Assembly: GCA_049999765.1 (NCBI GenBank)
Contig: JBNGIQ010009080.1
Location: forward strand, 28,717-92,716
DNA length: 64,000 bases
From: Phaeoceros laevis
Lineage: Eukaryota; Anthocerotophyta; Anthocerotopsida; Notothyladales
Direction: 5' to 3'
In this document: positions 1 to 12,568 of the stretch, piece after piece
Layout of the letters: each line of letters opens with the position of its first letter
Position numbering within the stretch: the stretch's first letter is position 1
The notes under the pieces: model-generated
Databases searched by the model: none
What the model was told of the DNA's origin: nothing
What the model saw: the letters and a program-made list of their open reading frames with translations, nothing else
Made by a program: the position numbers and the translations under genes

Positions 1-327
1 TAACTATGAAGCCTATGTGAAAGGCTATGTAACTAGCATTTTAAGGAACTAGCTATGTAGTTCTTTATTATATAGTGGTACCTAGCCGGGAATCAAGGCT
101 CTTGTGTGACAGGTTGGTGGAGTAGTGGAGCAGGTGGCATGCTAATCCAATGCACTGTTCATGCCCTTGCATGGCCCGAGAGAGGGGCTAAGGCCACTCT
201 TGTGGAAGGGAGAGTAGTCTTTGCAAGTCTTGTTTCCAGACATGTGCTCCTGCCTTCCGCAGCAGCTTGTGCACATTTTCAATTACATGATTTGTGTGCA
301 ATTTGTCTCATGATTGTGCAAGGCTCA

Positions 328-409
328 TTTGCTTGTCAATTCTAGCAACCATATCTAAGTTTCCGTGGTTTGCTTGTCAATTCTAGCAAGCATTTCTAAG
401 TTTCAGTGG
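328..409. repeat. 41-bp tandem duplication
   Basis: TTTGCTTGTCAATTCTAGCA at 328 recurs at 369, with a few substitutions over the 41-bp unit. Confidence 0.85.
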
Positions 410-894
410 TTTAAGAACACACCGTCATTTTCGTCATTTCTTTTCTGTGGCCAGCTGTAGTGTGATGGCAGATGACAATCATGTTGTACTACTGACTGCG
501 GTGCCAGTATTCTTTTCTAGTGTTGTGTTGCTTTAGATCAATGACGGTCTTTTTCGAGACTCTGCTTCCGCCGACGTAGATCGGCACGACAATGGAGACT
601 TGTAAATCTTTACATTCTAAAGTGTTATAGCCAACTATGATTGGTAAAATCTCATGCTTATAGGCCACTCCAAGGGCTTTGGTCTATTCACATAGTTGTC
701 TCAGAAAAGTGCCTTCTTCCGACGATTGACCAAAAATTCCGAAAGCGGCCTCAGGTCCTCGGAGGCCCTCGGGATAATCTGTCACTTATCTCTCTTTTGC
801 CACTTGGCTCTAGCAAGGCTTCACTCATGGCAACCGAGCCTCACTCGCCTGGTACATCGTTTTACTGGTGGTTCACTGTGAACAACCAAAAGTT

Positions 895-1047
895 AAGTGA
901 AGGTATAAATACGTGATGTGTGAAGGATGGGTCTAGGAAGAGCCTTTCGAGGCCTTTCTTAAGTGAAGGTATAAATACGTGATGTGTGAAGGATGGGTCT
1001 CGGAAGAGCCTTTCGAGGCCTTTCTGAGGCCTTTCTGAGGCCTTTCT
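895..1047. repeat. 66-bp tandem duplication plus 11-bp motif repeats
   Basis: The segment beginning AAGTGAAGGTATAAATACG at 895 recurs at 961 with one visible mismatch. The second copy is followed by further copies of GAGGCCTTTCT up to about 1047. Confidence 0.85.
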
Positions 1048-2654
1048 TTACCCGCATCACCACATGCGCTAGAGGCTGTGCTGCAAATGCAAGGTCCAAC
1101 TTACTTGGAAAGGAACAATACGTACACTAGTCAAGGATATCACATCTCCTCAGAAGCTATACATTGGTAGCAAAATTATTTTGCAGAAATATTAATTCTC
1201 TTGCCCAATTTATAACAATATATCCGCTGCATGTTTGGGTAACAAAGGAAATCTTACTCCTATATCAATATTGACCTTAGGTATAGTAAAGAAGAAGAAG
1301 AATCTTGAGTCTTTATTACGTGCTTGATGGGTCCAAAAAGTAGGCCAAAACTAGTTTTGTCTTCATGCGTGAAAATTGGTTAGGAAGAGTATGAAGAGAT
1401 TCCAAACTTAAAAAGTATGTCATGTACCAATAATTTTGAAAGTTGAACTACATTCCCATCACAACCTTACTACCTTAGCAACAAAGATAATATTCTTGCA
1501 TATAACAAAAATTAGGACCACCTATGGTATGGACACTACCTTTAGGGGTGGACCTTTTGGACCCATGGCGCACGTAATAGTTTTCTTCTTCTTCTTTATC
1601 ATCAATAAGGGAGTGCCTTCAAGTTGGAAAGCAGCCTATGAAATATTAAATCACTTTACATTTGGAATATGGGCATAATCAAGATAGAACTTGCACTTGC
1701 TCATATGGAAAGAATGGTTCAATTCTACCTACCCCGTACCAGCGAAGGCAACTCCACGTATCACGAAAATGACGACATACGAGATGGCGGGCCAGCGCAA
1801 TGGAGACAGGGAGCGGGTGCAATGTGGAACTTGAAAGGAAGGGCCTCGGGCCTCGGCAAGGGGACCAAGCGTTGGCCACTGGCGACCCCACGCTATTGCG
1901 TGGCCTGCTTTCAGCTTGTCGCGTTCTTCTCGTTGTCTTCTTCTCCGCTCTCTCGTTTCGGGCTGGGCTACTTTTTGCCTTCGCGGATGGTGCGTCCCTC
2001 GCCCTTGCCCTCCCATCCACCATCGCATCGTCTCTCGTGAATTCTTCTTGGCTTCTGCACCTTCCCTAATCAGAACCTGCTGCTGGCGCATGCAGGGGGC
2101 ATGCGTCTGCCACCGATTGTGTAGCGCCGGATTGAGGTGACTTGCTTCCGGGCTCCGCGGCTCTGGTAGGAGCATCGACGCATGCTCCTTGCGCCTGCCG
2201 CCTTCCTTTGCGCCGGCCTCCGCGGCATGCAAGCGATTGATCAGGTCAGGGACGAGGCGATTCGGTGCGTGGATGCGTGGATTGGGATGAGGAGTTGAGC
2301 CGGCGCGAAATTGGGGTCTGGCAGCTGAATTTCCTGCCGGAGCAGGGTTTCTTGGTTCCTAGGTCCGCAGTCAGTTGATCCATCAGGGAGCGGTTACGGT
2401 GATTCTCTGTCACAGGGATGAGCTTCTGATTTGTTGACCTGCTCCTCGGGAGGGACCGCATCAGGGGCTGTTGGCAGATCTTCTTGAGCTACGGCACAGC
2501 TGGGAGCGTGCTATGGTGTGGAGCTGAAAACCTGGAAGATCCGGCAGATCGGTGGCTCAATTCCCTGGAATTGAGCAAGAACCGTTTCCGCTGTACGCAG
2601 TTCTCGTGTTTGAGGTGCATCTTTAGGAGAGTTAGAGGTGCCTTTGGCCTGGTG

Positions 2655-3464
2655 ATGGTGGAGTGCAACAGTCTTGCATCCGTGTGCCGGGCGTTGGAGA
2701 ACCACCGAAACATGACGAGTTCGCTGCCTCTCGCTGACCAGCTTCGGCACCATAATAGCAGTCAGTACCGGCTGCGGAGGCTTCCTGCTTCCTCACCGAG
2801 TAGCACCACTGCACCGTTATGTGATCAGTCAACTGCAGCTGCGTTTGATGTGATCATGCTGCTCCTTGTGCTAGGATCGATGGGCATCCTGTTTACCCCC
2901 TACTTCAAGTACGTCTGCCATGAGTTCTCTGAGCTCCTTCCGGCAACGTTCCTCATGATTGGTAAGCTTCGTTGCAGGTGTGGCAGGTGTCAGCTTTGAT
3001 AGAGCCGCTAACCAATGCACAAAGTCAGTGTCTTGAAACATAGCCGATTGTATGGTCTGACTTTGGATTTTTCGTGTTCAGGGGAAGTGGTCTACCAGGC
3101 TCCCGTCGCATATGCTGCTGGAGCGCTGCTGATGTTCATTTCTGTAATTGGAGCTTGGGAGATTTACCAGTACAAATGCAGAAAATGTGACAACCCTGAC
3201 TGCAGGGGCTTGAGAAAGGCTATGGAGCTGGATATTCAGCTCGAGACAGAGCAGTGTGTCAAGTCAGCCCCTGTGATAACTGATGGCCTTTCGTGGAAGG
3301 GGGGTGTAGATCTTGGCCATGAGCAGAAGGAGCTGGAAGCAGAGCTTCGCCGAATGGCTCCTCCTAATGGGAGAGCCATCCTTATTTTTCGAGCTCCCTG
3401 TGGATGCCCTGCTGCCAGGTTTGAGGCCTGGGGTTCGAAGAAGGCACGGCGAACAAAGAAGTAA
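2655..3464 (+). CDS. Ribosomal protein L34e superfamily-like membrane protein (At5g19025 type)
   Basis: Two exons, 2655-2961 and 3082-3464, joined by a GT-AG intron in phase 1, give 229 residues. Visible features are a Ser-rich N-terminus, two hydrophobic segments (about residues 75-92 and 105-125), then a Cys-rich stretch (YKCRKCDNPDCRGLRKA) followed by DIQLETEQCVKS. These are hallmarks of the plant family annotated 'ribosomal protein L34e superfamily', exemplified by Arabidopsis At5g19025. The name comes from a weak resemblance and the biochemical function is unknown. The four closely spaced cysteines could bind a metal (inference). The start is the first ATG that leaves the hydrophobic segments in frame; there is no earlier ATG in this frame, only a TTG-started extension. 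Confidence 0.8.
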
Positions 3465-4829
3465 TGCCAACGGCTGCCTGCAAATAGGGCTTGTCTATCC
3501 ATTCACAATGCATCATATGATCTGACTGGGGGTTGCGTTTGTTGCGCAAATAGGAAGCAGCGACTGGGTTCCAATATTTTCAGACGTGAATATGCAAGTG
3601 GCTTTTGTAGAGGGGGATGAGGAGTACCAGCTGTGATGGTTAGGTAATGTTGCTCTGACCTACGGAGGCTCATATTCTCCAGTAGCAGCTCATCCTTTTG
3701 CAGGCAAGCATCTAAGCTTGCTTTAGCATGGAAGACTGGCGGGTCCATTTACAGCAGAGGGCAGCAAAACTTGCAGTACTTTGCCACTTGTGCTACTGGA
3801 TCCTACTTCGAGATCAGAACAATCATAGATCTAATTCTCGCCTTAGTTCTCACCTCTAATACGTCTATCTCAAGCATGCAGTTTACTTCCATTGACGATA
3901 GATGAATGCATTAAGTTCCTTGCACGATTCCACAGGCACATTGTATAGATGTTGCTTTCTCCAGTTTTGGTAAGACTAATGCAGAGCCCATGTTTGAGTG
4001 CAGGATCATAGACATTCCACCTAATTAGCCAGGCTGCAGCTTTTCGTGCAAGCTCCAAATGCAGTTGGCAGTCACCAGTCAGTGCAGACTTTTGAAATAG
4101 GCTAGAGACATACCGGTAGTAGGCGAAGAGAGATATTGTACAGCCCTCTTATACCCCAGGGTTAGGAAGCTCTATTCAATACCGTAAATCTTGAGTAGTT
4201 CATCCAAGCTGCTTGTGTACAAATGTTCCATTGGAGTGGTTATTGTTGACACGGTGCTTTTGGAGAGAAACGTGTGGCTTGCTGGTTGTTGCCTTCAGAA
4301 TTTTGGACGTGAATGGGGCCCGCTCCATGTGATGTCGGCGCCGTTGGTCGTCGCGTGGTCGCTCCGAGTCTTGCTCAAAGTCGTGAGTCACGAGTGCTGC
4401 GGCTCGGAATCAACTTAAGTGCTTCTCCAGTTGAAGGCCGACACATGTCTCGGGCCTACCATTTGGGTTGAGAACCGAGAGTAATAATCGTGCTTCACCC
4501 AGAGCCGACTCGGAGGCATAGCAAGGTAGGTCACCTGCTAGTGTTGCTCGACAAGGCCTTAGCGAAACAACCCAAATATATCTTCTACGCCGGAGATTCG
4601 AGTAGCAGATGAGTTATCAAAGAAGTATTGTTTGTGAAGTGTAACAAAGACCAGCCAAAAGAAGCACAGTAAATAAAAAAGTTCTGCTTTTGTGCATCTC
4701 CATTCTGTAGCAGCACAAATTGCTTAATACCAGAGAATACAGATTTCTACAGCTCCATAATTTTCATAGGGTGTCCATTTGAATATTTACAGCCGACTTT
4801 ATGATACAGAATACAATCCTGTAGCAGCT
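3465..4829. other. Intergenic region between convergent genes
   Basis: Expected to hold the 3' UTRs of the L34e-like gene (+) and the ISU gene (-). I see no further coding signal; the short open frames have no recognisable product. Confidence 0.5.
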
Positions 4830-5710
4830 TTATGCTGAAGCACGAGTCCTCTGATCTCCAGACTCCTCCGGTTTCTGCTTTTCCTGCTTCAACTTGTAAT
4901 CCTTAACTGCAGCCTTGATTGCATCTTCAGCAAGCATGCTGCAATGCAACTTCACTGGAGGCAGCGAAAGATGCTTCGCTATATCACTGCATCACAACCA
5001 ATCCAAGCCAGCCCTAATTAACTGTCCTGCTGTATCACTACTGCATGCAGAGCCATAGGCAAGATCCATAGGGTACACAATAGAGTAACTGAACGCATCT
5101 GCCAGACTAAACGAGGACCCGCAGGCCAACAAGTACCTGTTTTTTATGGTCACAACTTGCTCCACGGGCCTTCCCTTAACCCAGTCGGTTGCTGCAAAAA
5201 CAAACACAGCGTGAGAACATGCTCCAATCATTTGGAAAAGACCTACTCAACCATGAGTAATCGTCTAAGAGTGCCGATGGTTATAACGGAGTCTGGCAGC
5301 CATGAAGCACTAAACAGCACCAAAAATTTGTTGATAATAGCAGAACAGGCTCGGATCAACAAAAAAGCTACAGAACGTAAGAACGTACCAACGGAGGAAG
5401 AGGCTATGGCGGAGCCACAGCCGAAAGTCTTGAAGCACGAATCCACAATGGTACCATCTTCGCTAACCCTAATCTGCAGCTTCATCACATCTCCGCAGGC
5501 GGGAGCTCCCACCAACCCCGTGCCAACGTTTGGATCATTCTTGCTGAATGATCCTACGTTGCGCGGATTGTTGTAATGGTCCACCACGTTCTCATGATAC
5601 AGCCTACGAGCACCCGCACCCGCAGCACCGTAACTGCTCCTCCCCCACTGCTGCGCGGTGACAGTTACCACTTTTCTCCCAGCTCGACACAACATGATGC
5701 CGACCAGCAT
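4830..5710 (-). CDS. ISU1: Iron-sulfur cluster assembly scaffold protein ISU/IscU (mitochondrial)
   Basis: Three exons on the minus strand (5389-5710, 5137-5191, 4830-4986) close to a 177-residue protein. An Arg-rich, Ser/Ala-rich N-terminus of about 40 residues looks like a mitochondrial presequence. The IscU core starts at LYHENVVDHYNNPRNVGSF. The three cluster-ligand cysteines are visible in PACGDVM, FGCGSAIASSS and LHCSMLAEDA, with the conserved LPPVK chaperone-binding motif just before the last one. The protein would assemble [2Fe-2S] clusters with the cysteine desulfurase NFS1 and hand them on through the Hsp70/HscB system in the mitochondrial matrix (family knowledge). The junctions restore SSSVATDWVKG and TIKNSDIAKHL, matching the conserved core. 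It is a full-length, apparently functional gene. Confidence 0.95.
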
Positions 5711-7297
5711 GAACTCTTTGTGGAGTGCAATCTTCTCCCCGCCTCAACCGTAACAGACGTGCGCGGATCCAAATCGCCGGAACCGCCAAGCTGATGCAGT
5801 AACTTCTAACCAGGCTGGCTGTCGCTGCACCTTCGATAGTGTTTTGTCTCGAATTCTCACAAGAAAATCACCTACGGTGTTCACCGACAACGATCTCGTA
5901 CCTGCGATTCTGAACCACTAGTTTATGCAGATTTATAACTTGGAAGCCCTAGTATACAGTGTCGCGATGTCTTCCGGAACAACCGACAACGCACAAGTGC
6001 AGTGACACGTCATCTGGAGTCTGGACAACTTACTCACACGCCTCGTCACCTCTTTGTATCTTTTCTTCGGAAAATGAATTTCTCTTTTCGCTTTATAAAC
6101 TACCTACGGTTCTAAACTTCAGAGTTCTTGCTTATAACTTCCGAGTAGACGCTAGAAATGTCGAGTGAGGTTTAGGGTGAATTGGTGGAGCTGGCTCTGA
6201 CCACGGAGTCCTTGCGCGCGTAACAGCCTCTGCCAAGACGTCCTTGCTCCGATGAGAGCACAGTATGACTAGGGGAGAGTAGCGTTGCAGTTACACTTCT
6301 TTTATCAGGACAGGGATAGACTCCGAAGGATTCCTTTGGAAGCTGGAAGCTTTCAGTGAAGCATATATAGGAAGGAGTCGAGTACGTATGAAGCTTGCTG
6401 CGTAATTGACAGACAGCGCACGACAGATATGGTGCAGCATACCACTTCGGGGCTTGTCAATAGTGGTGATGGGTTGATGAGACATAATGAGTAACCTATT
6501 CTCCGAACCACTTGAAGGAGGTTTTCTGTGTAATGACTGCTGTACAAGAGTGCTGCAATGGTCAAGTCAAGGATTAAGAATTGAACACCGAGAACTCATA
6601 AGTACTTTTAGTTCTGTGCAATGACAGCTTCGGAGGATAGCTGACAATGATCAATGTCAAGAATCAAGATTTGAACGGCCAGAACGCATTGTAAGAGCTG
6701 CAAAAGCTTACACAGCTTTGCCGCATGGAATATTAAGCGGCTCACCTCATTTGCAGAAGTTCGAATTTGTGACCCCAACTGGATCGGCTCAGCAATACAG
6801 TCAAACGCCAGTTGAAATTTCAGCTTTTACGTACTTCTCTGCATCACCTCCGATGCACTGCTGGGCCTGCCAAGAGGCTTGAGAATTGAAACGGCAAATC
6901 CAAGCCCGCCTTCTGTAACGCGTGAACCTTACGGAGGCTCCGGCATATATAACGTCATATGGCACGACTATCACAGAAATGAACCTGTAAGGACACGCAA
7001 GAGACTGCCATTGGATACATGTAACTTCCAAGCCACGAAGGGTGCAGTGGACAAAGGTTAGATTTCAGACACAAAGGTGGTCAAAAAAATGTGAAGAACC
7101 TTACAATGCGCCTTTAGCAAAGCCTAAAGCAACCCAGTGGACACAGGAGGGACTGCAATATGCACCGCCGAGGATGACATATTTGCCTGTTGGGTCCTGG
7201 TATCCTCGATTGTACTGTAAACTGACCTCCACAGACCAGTTAATCAATTATGAGTACAGGGGGTCTCTATTTACAAAACTCCAAACCTAAGGATCAA
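5711..7297. other. Intergenic region, no recognised gene
   Basis: About 1.6 kb between the ISU start codon and the H2A.X stop codon. It should contain the ISU promoter and the H2A.X 3' UTR. The short frames present have no recognisable product and I see no clear RNA gene. Confidence 0.5.
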
Positions 7298-7913
7298 CTA
7301 GAACTCCTGTGATACACTGCCAATATCCCCCTTGCCATTCTTGCTGGTCTTCTTGGGCAGCAGCACCGTGTGAATGTTGGGCAGGACCCCACCGCTCGCA
7401 ATAGTGACAGCCCCCAAAAGCTTGCTCAACTCCTCGTCATTTCTGACCGCCAGCTGAATATGGCGGGGAACAATTCTGTTCTTCTTGTTGTCACGAGCAG
7501 CGTTCCCAGCTAACTCAAGCACCTGCATCAGATTTCCGCATGCCGCATGCACAATAACCGATAGCAATTAGAATATGCTTTTAGCACCCCTGGACTTTCC
7601 AGCAGCAAACCCTAGTAGCTCAGAGAGCCTGGCAGATCCATGCAGACAATCCCGTCCACACTGAAAATAAATCACACAAATACACGGCACAAAGGCAAAA
7701 TGAAACATCACTCACCTCTGCAGCTAGGTACTCCAGAACGGCCGCCAAATACACAGGAGCTCCAGCACCAACACGCTCCGCATACTTGCCGGCTTTCAGA
7801 AACCTGGCAATCCTCCCGACGGGGAACTGCAGGCCGGCCTTGGAGGACCGCGATACGGGCTTCGAGCCCTTGGTCTTGCCACGGCCGCCGCCGCCTCCTC
7901 CAGTAGAACTCAT
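7298..7913 (-). CDS. H2A.X: Histone H2A.X
   Basis: Two exons (7716-7913 and 7298-7522) joined in phase 0 give 140 residues. The Gly-rich N-terminal tail is followed by the H2A fold ([88 protein letters not shown]). The C-terminus ends in SQEF, the SQ(E/D)-hydrophobic motif phosphorylated at double-strand breaks by ATM/ATR-type kinases. That motif distinguishes H2A.X from canonical H2A and from plant H2A.W (family knowledge). The intron falls inside the histone fold, as expected for a replication-independent plant variant. The protein acts in nucleosomes. An alternative upstream start at 7958 would use a non-ATG codon and is rejected. Confidence 0.96.
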
Positions 7914-8480
7914 GGCTGCAGTGCTTGCCGTAGCACCTACAGGCAACAACCACAGCACCTAAGGAGGTAAGCCATAGCGCTACGGGCTCCCAACACAAAC
8001 CGTCACGAGCAAAACAGCCACAAACCCTCAACAGGCAGCGCTCGAGCAAACGAGAGGAGGATGGCAAACACGCGTGAGAAGCAAAAACGAGAAGAAGACT
8101 GTCGCAAAGAGGCGAGCGATTCTTCCTTATGTAGGCATCTCACCTGCCTGGGCCGCAAGGCGCCGAGATTGCCCGCCTTCGCTACCGCTGCTGCCGCCCT
8201 GGGTCGTCAAGGAGTGCTTGCTAGCGCGCGAAAGACCTACTGACGAAGAGCGGGGACAAGAAGTTTACATAGTGTGGCCTCAACCTTAGTTCGCTAACCT
8301 TGAGTCCCAAACTGGAACTCAAACGTTCAAAGCCCTATTTTTCAAAACACACTTTTCCCTCCGAGACGCACGGCATTTTTGGGAGGGAGACTCTCGGAGT
8401 TAGACTAAGAACTTAGCACTCTTCTTGTCGATTATTGAAAGATAGGGCATAAACGGATTCAACAGTTCACCGCTTCCAGT
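7914..8480. other. H2A.X promoter/5' UTR region
   Basis: No coding sequence is recognised. The stretch lies upstream of H2A.X and downstream of the stop codon of the tail-anchored protein gene, so it should hold the H2A.X promoter. Confidence 0.45.
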
Positions 8481-9808
8481 CTAGCTACCCACAGGTTGTC
8501 CTAGTGGTGCAGTAGAAGGCGAGCTCCGCTTCATGACAACCAGAGCAAGCACCAGGATGGTGAGAACCAGGCAAGCTTTAAGCGGGTTGTCAACAGGATC
8601 GCTATCCCTCTCTCCAAAAAGCTTCCGATCTACCAATCCGAAGATACTGCTCACTATGTCGACCAGCGTATCCATCATGTCCCAGACAGCATTCCTGACG
8701 CAGCACAAGGCCATGAGAATTGGATGGATGCGTACTGGATATGAGTTCCTTCCTGTTTCTGTTGGTTTGGCCGCAAAGTTGGACAATGCACAACATATGA
8801 TTAGGGGACAGTTGTGCGTTGATCAAATCTAGAACCTGAGATTTGAAGGGACTAACAGACCTGTAATTTGAGGAAGGTTGATATGCTTGTTCCGCATGAG
8901 CTCTTGGACCTTCTCATTCTTCACAAATGCGTTCCAGATGGCAGGATCGGTGGCCAGTGAGATAACTGCAGCCTGCAGAGGGTGCAGCAACAGTTAAGTG
9001 CCATGGCACAATCGTGGTTTACCAGGTGATGGACGATGCTTAGAGACAGTACCTGAACATCAGGATCCCTCTGGAGCAGGTCCACACACTGAGCAACCAC
9101 ACTACCTGACCCTGTCAGAGGACTAGTCCTACTTTCTGCCGACGAACTACTCCCTCGGTAGAACTCCTGAACATCATAGCAAGGCTCTGTTGCTGTCATA
9201 CCAAGAGAATCAGTGTCCAACAGCAGTACTTCATGTTGAAGTCTGGTCTCCCTCGCGGGCGTGCAGCTGTCATTGCACTGACTGCACGGACAGACAGGCA
9301 TGAGCAACCTGAGGTAACCAGATCCTGGCCTACACTCAGCAAGGAGGCACTGTTCCATGTGCAATCCATTTTTTGTGCACAGGGGCAAACCTTAGTACTT
9401 GGGGGGGGGGGGAATAAACTGAGATCCAGCACCAGGCTTAACTTCAAACTGCAATCATATGCTTTTCAACAAGACTGACCTGTGCCTGAAGGTTGCCTTC
9501 AGGTCAAGCGTTGCCTCATCCACCTCCTCCCTTGAGGGAACTCCTTGCAACCAGGCATATCCGCTGTCTTGGTCCAAGTCATCGTCCTCCACAAAGTAGC
9601 TCGGCTCGGGCTTTAGAGACCTGAAGTTGTCCTGATATTCGGAGTTCATCGACCATCCCACACTGTCAAACATCCCGGTGGTAGCAGCTTTGCCCTCTGC
9701 CACAACTGAGTCTCCATGCGACATCACCCTCGCAACTCTGGAGCCAAAAAAAACAACTTCCGACGAAACTCTCAACTTCTCCTTTCGCCTCACATTCTCC
9801 TCCACCAT
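8481..9808 (-). CDS. Conserved plant protein of unknown function with C-terminal membrane anchor
   Basis: Four exons (9480-9808, 9053-9266, 8861-8972, 8481-8758; the last acceptor could also be six bases downstream) give about 310 residues in a continuous frame. The middle contains DPAIWNAFVKNEKVQELM, which resembles a family of uncharacterised plant proteins with a 'WNAxxKNxxVQEL' motif. Downstream, VWDMMDTLVDIVSSIF is amphipathic, and a single hydrophobic span (CLVLTILVLALVVM) lies about 15 residues from the end, suggesting a tail-anchored protein facing the cytosol. I do not know the function. The intron between exons 1 and 2 contains a run of twelve G at 9401-9412. The gene is divergent from the DUF3598 gene; their start codons are 289 bp apart, so they probably share a bidirectional promoter. 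Confidence 0.65.
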
Positions 9809-10097
9809 CAATGCATCTACTCAGATTGCTTCGTACAGATGCATGTGCACAGAGCTCTCATAGTCACCAGTGGTGTCTGTGCAGTCACTCATCAGCTCAC
9901 TTCTGCAACCCAGGCAGCCCCCTGGGAATCCACATCACCGCGACGTGATGAAGACGAACAGCTCTATGATTCATCAGGCTTTATTAGCATCAGGGCTTCG
10001 CTGGCACGGAGATGTGACTCTTCTCCGAGGCTGAAAGATAATTTTTCGCTTTTGCAGAGCCTTTCTGCGGTACGATTCAGCCGAAGGTTCTGCGGCG

Positions 10098-12249
10098 ATG
10101 GCTACCGTAGTGCTTGCGTCCTCGTTCTGCAAGCTAACGACCTCCTGCATTGCCACCGTTTCTCCGTCAGTCGCCCCTGTACATGTGAGCCTGGGCCAAC
10201 AGAATGTGGCACTTTGGTCACATCCTGGCTGTGGTGTGGATTTGAAGGAGGCTAGATGGAGGCGGGGGCCGAGGACACCTTGCTGTATGCAAGCTGCATC
10301 CTCGGAGGCTGCTGCCGGCAGCAATGGCGATGAGCAACCGGAGGTTGTTGCAAATCCAGCCACTTTTGAGGAGTTCGTGCAGCTAAATATCGGGTCCTGG
10401 CGAGGGAGCTTCACTGTATGTTATCCGCAGCTAACAACAGTGACCTATTGCGCTCTGAATGTGGAGCCAAGTTGCACGCAAGGAATCTGACGTCTGTTTT
10501 TATCGGTTTCTGCTGCAGGACAGCAATTTGACATTTTTGGAAGTATTATGCAGTGTATCCAAACAAAAGTGTCTTCAAACTCCTATGGAAAAGGGGAAAA
10601 TTGCAGTCTGTACCAGACGTGAGTCTGCACAATGATCTTTGTGGCCGGCTTTCGCAATGTTCCCCTGAGCTAGAAGGATGACTAAGCTGTGAGTGTCTTC
10701 TGTCCAGTGTGTATGTGGAGCAGCCTAGGTCCATGTATTTCAGTGGCGAGGATGACTATGTCCCTCCTTGGGCCGACTTCAAGCTGGATGACATAACCTA
10801 TGAGACGTTTAACAAACGGCAGGTTTGTGGATACCACATCCTCATTTCGTTTTGTCCGTTTAAAAAGGCAGAGTTTGTTCGCTCTGTTTACTCAATGCCG
10901 TGGAAGTTGTCTGATTGCCTCTCTATCCCTTTGCAGATAATATACTACCCTGGCGAAAGAGCATACACTATCTCCCATCAGACGGCAGAGATTCTCGATA
11001 AGGTTCTACGTGCAGGAGTCATAGGAGAGGACAATGATGATGAGGACGAGTCACCAAAGTATGCAAACCTGACTGCCACTTGCTTCCTGTTTGGGTCCAG
11101 TAGGGGAGTCTAGTGGAACGGGTTTTGAAACCAAGTCCTCTGAAGTATGTCTGAGCTTTCTGAATTTGAAAGTACATCTGACTACCATGGTTACGGAACT
11201 GACGGTAGAGTTCCTGAAGATGGAAGCAAACTTGCCTGCTGAGAAGATACTATGATTAGTTGTCTGTGAAGTATGTCTGAGCTTTCTGAAGTTGAAAGTA
11301 CATCTGACTACCATGGTTACGGAACTGACTGGAGAGTTCCTGAAAATGGAAGCAAACTTGCCTGCTGAGAAGATACTATGATTAGTCGTCTGAGGTAGGA
11401 TTAGTCACTCTTCATCTATTAAATGCACCGCGTCTGGTTTCAGAGGTGTGAAGCTTCCGTCTCGAAGACCCTCTCTTGTAAGTGAGAGCTGTCTATATTC
11501 TGAAGATGGAGAAAATCGACTGCGAGCTTTTCACGTTCTGGATCCTCGTGGGTTCATTGATTTGATAGGAGTGTTTCGTGAACATAGAGAAACCGCAGAG
11601 ACGAGTGAAGGATGTAGCATTCTCTTCCAGGTAGAACAAACGTTGTCCTCACAGCACGTTGATTCTGACTCACCCAGCAGACCCAAGTATACCTGTATTA
11701 CTTACTTTGTTGTCATGGTGTGGGTTGTTCAGGAGTCCGCGGCAGAGAGACTGCAAGGCTTGGTTGGAAAATGGTCAGGCCGTGCTGTAACACAACGAAG
11801 TGGAATATATGGCTCAACTTTTCGAGAAGGAAACGTCAGCGTAGAATACGAAACCACAGACGGCAAAGCCGTAACTCAGGTACTGTATTGCCCCTTTTTT
11901 TCTGGGTCTTTAGTGTTGCAGGGAGTCGTCTGTACTGGTAGTAACATGTGTTGCCTTCGCCCAGAAAATAATATCGGATTACGGGGCAGCCACGACTTTG
12001 CAACTGGCAGGCACTTTAGACAGGAACCTTATTCTGTTTGGAGGTCTCCAAACCGTCCTTCTGCCAGGAGGCGTGTCCATGACTAGCCCTGTTAGCGTGG
12101 GGAGGAGCGTCGGCAAGTCCCAGTCTTTCTACTTCGAATTTGCGTGGAGTGAAAGGCCCGGTTACCGTAGGAGGATGGTGAGAACATTCGATACGGATGG
12201 TCTTGTCGTGTCCACGACATTGTCCACAGAAACCAAGGAGCAGCTTTAG
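10098..12249 (+). CDS. Plastid-targeted DUF3598 (calycin-like) protein
   Basis: Seven exons (10098-10415, 10524-10618, 10708-10822, 10937-11058, 11444-11630, 11733-11879, 11965-12249) close to 422 residues. The first ~60 residues are Ser/Thr/Val-rich with few acids, as in chloroplast transit peptides. The mature part begins FEEFVQLNIGSWRGSFTQF, continues with LPSRRPSLVSESCLYSEDG and FHVLDPRGFIDLIGVF, and ends in a second beta-rich half with LQGLVGKWSGRA and LLPGGVSMTSP. This arrangement matches the DUF3598 family of cyanobacteria and plastid-bearing eukaryotes, predicted lipocalin/calycin-like (family recall). Its ligand is unknown. Intron 4 carries a 125-bp tandem duplication. The gene is divergent from the gene ending at 9808 and convergent with CPN10. 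Confidence 0.75.
11141..11391. repeat. 125-bp tandem duplication inside an intron
   Basis: The segment starting TGAAGTATGTCTGAGCTTTC at 11141 recurs at 11266 with only a few substitutions. Both copies lie wholly inside intron 4 (11059-11443) of the DUF3598 gene, making this its longest intron. Confidence 0.9.
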
Positions 12250-12568
12250 ATTAGACAGTCTACCAAAAACAGGTTTGAAACATTCACTTCATTCATTCCA
12301 GAGACGGAACTAAATAGATTACTGTTTAACCAACTTGCCTATTGTACAAAACCGGAGCTCCTGCAAATGAGCTCCCTCTCTACTCAAGGTCACCCAACAC
12401 AGCCATAGGTGTTGTGTGGATACAATCAGCTTGGGAACAGTTCCCTGCTGGACACAACTTTAAGGGTCCGATTAAACCTGTGCAGCAAAAGCCATGCCAC
12501 AACATGGAAAGCCTAGTGCAAAATTGGATGTCTGCAGCGTATGCAGCTAAATGTCAGGAAGATGTCTT

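Larger units (their letters stand above)
1..2654. other. Intergenic region with short tandem repeats
   Basis: I recognise no gene here. Two small direct duplications are visible: a 41-bp unit at 328-409 and a 66-bp unit at 895-1026 followed by extra copies of an 11-bp motif. The last few hundred bases, richer in GC, are probably the 5' UTR and promoter of the gene starting at 2655. Confidence 0.5.

Noticed and set aside
1729-2232. 167-codon minus-strand frame and overlapping frames upstream of the L34e-like gene
   Set aside because: Low-complexity Arg/Glu/Gln composition and no homology recognised; more likely GC-rich leader DNA.
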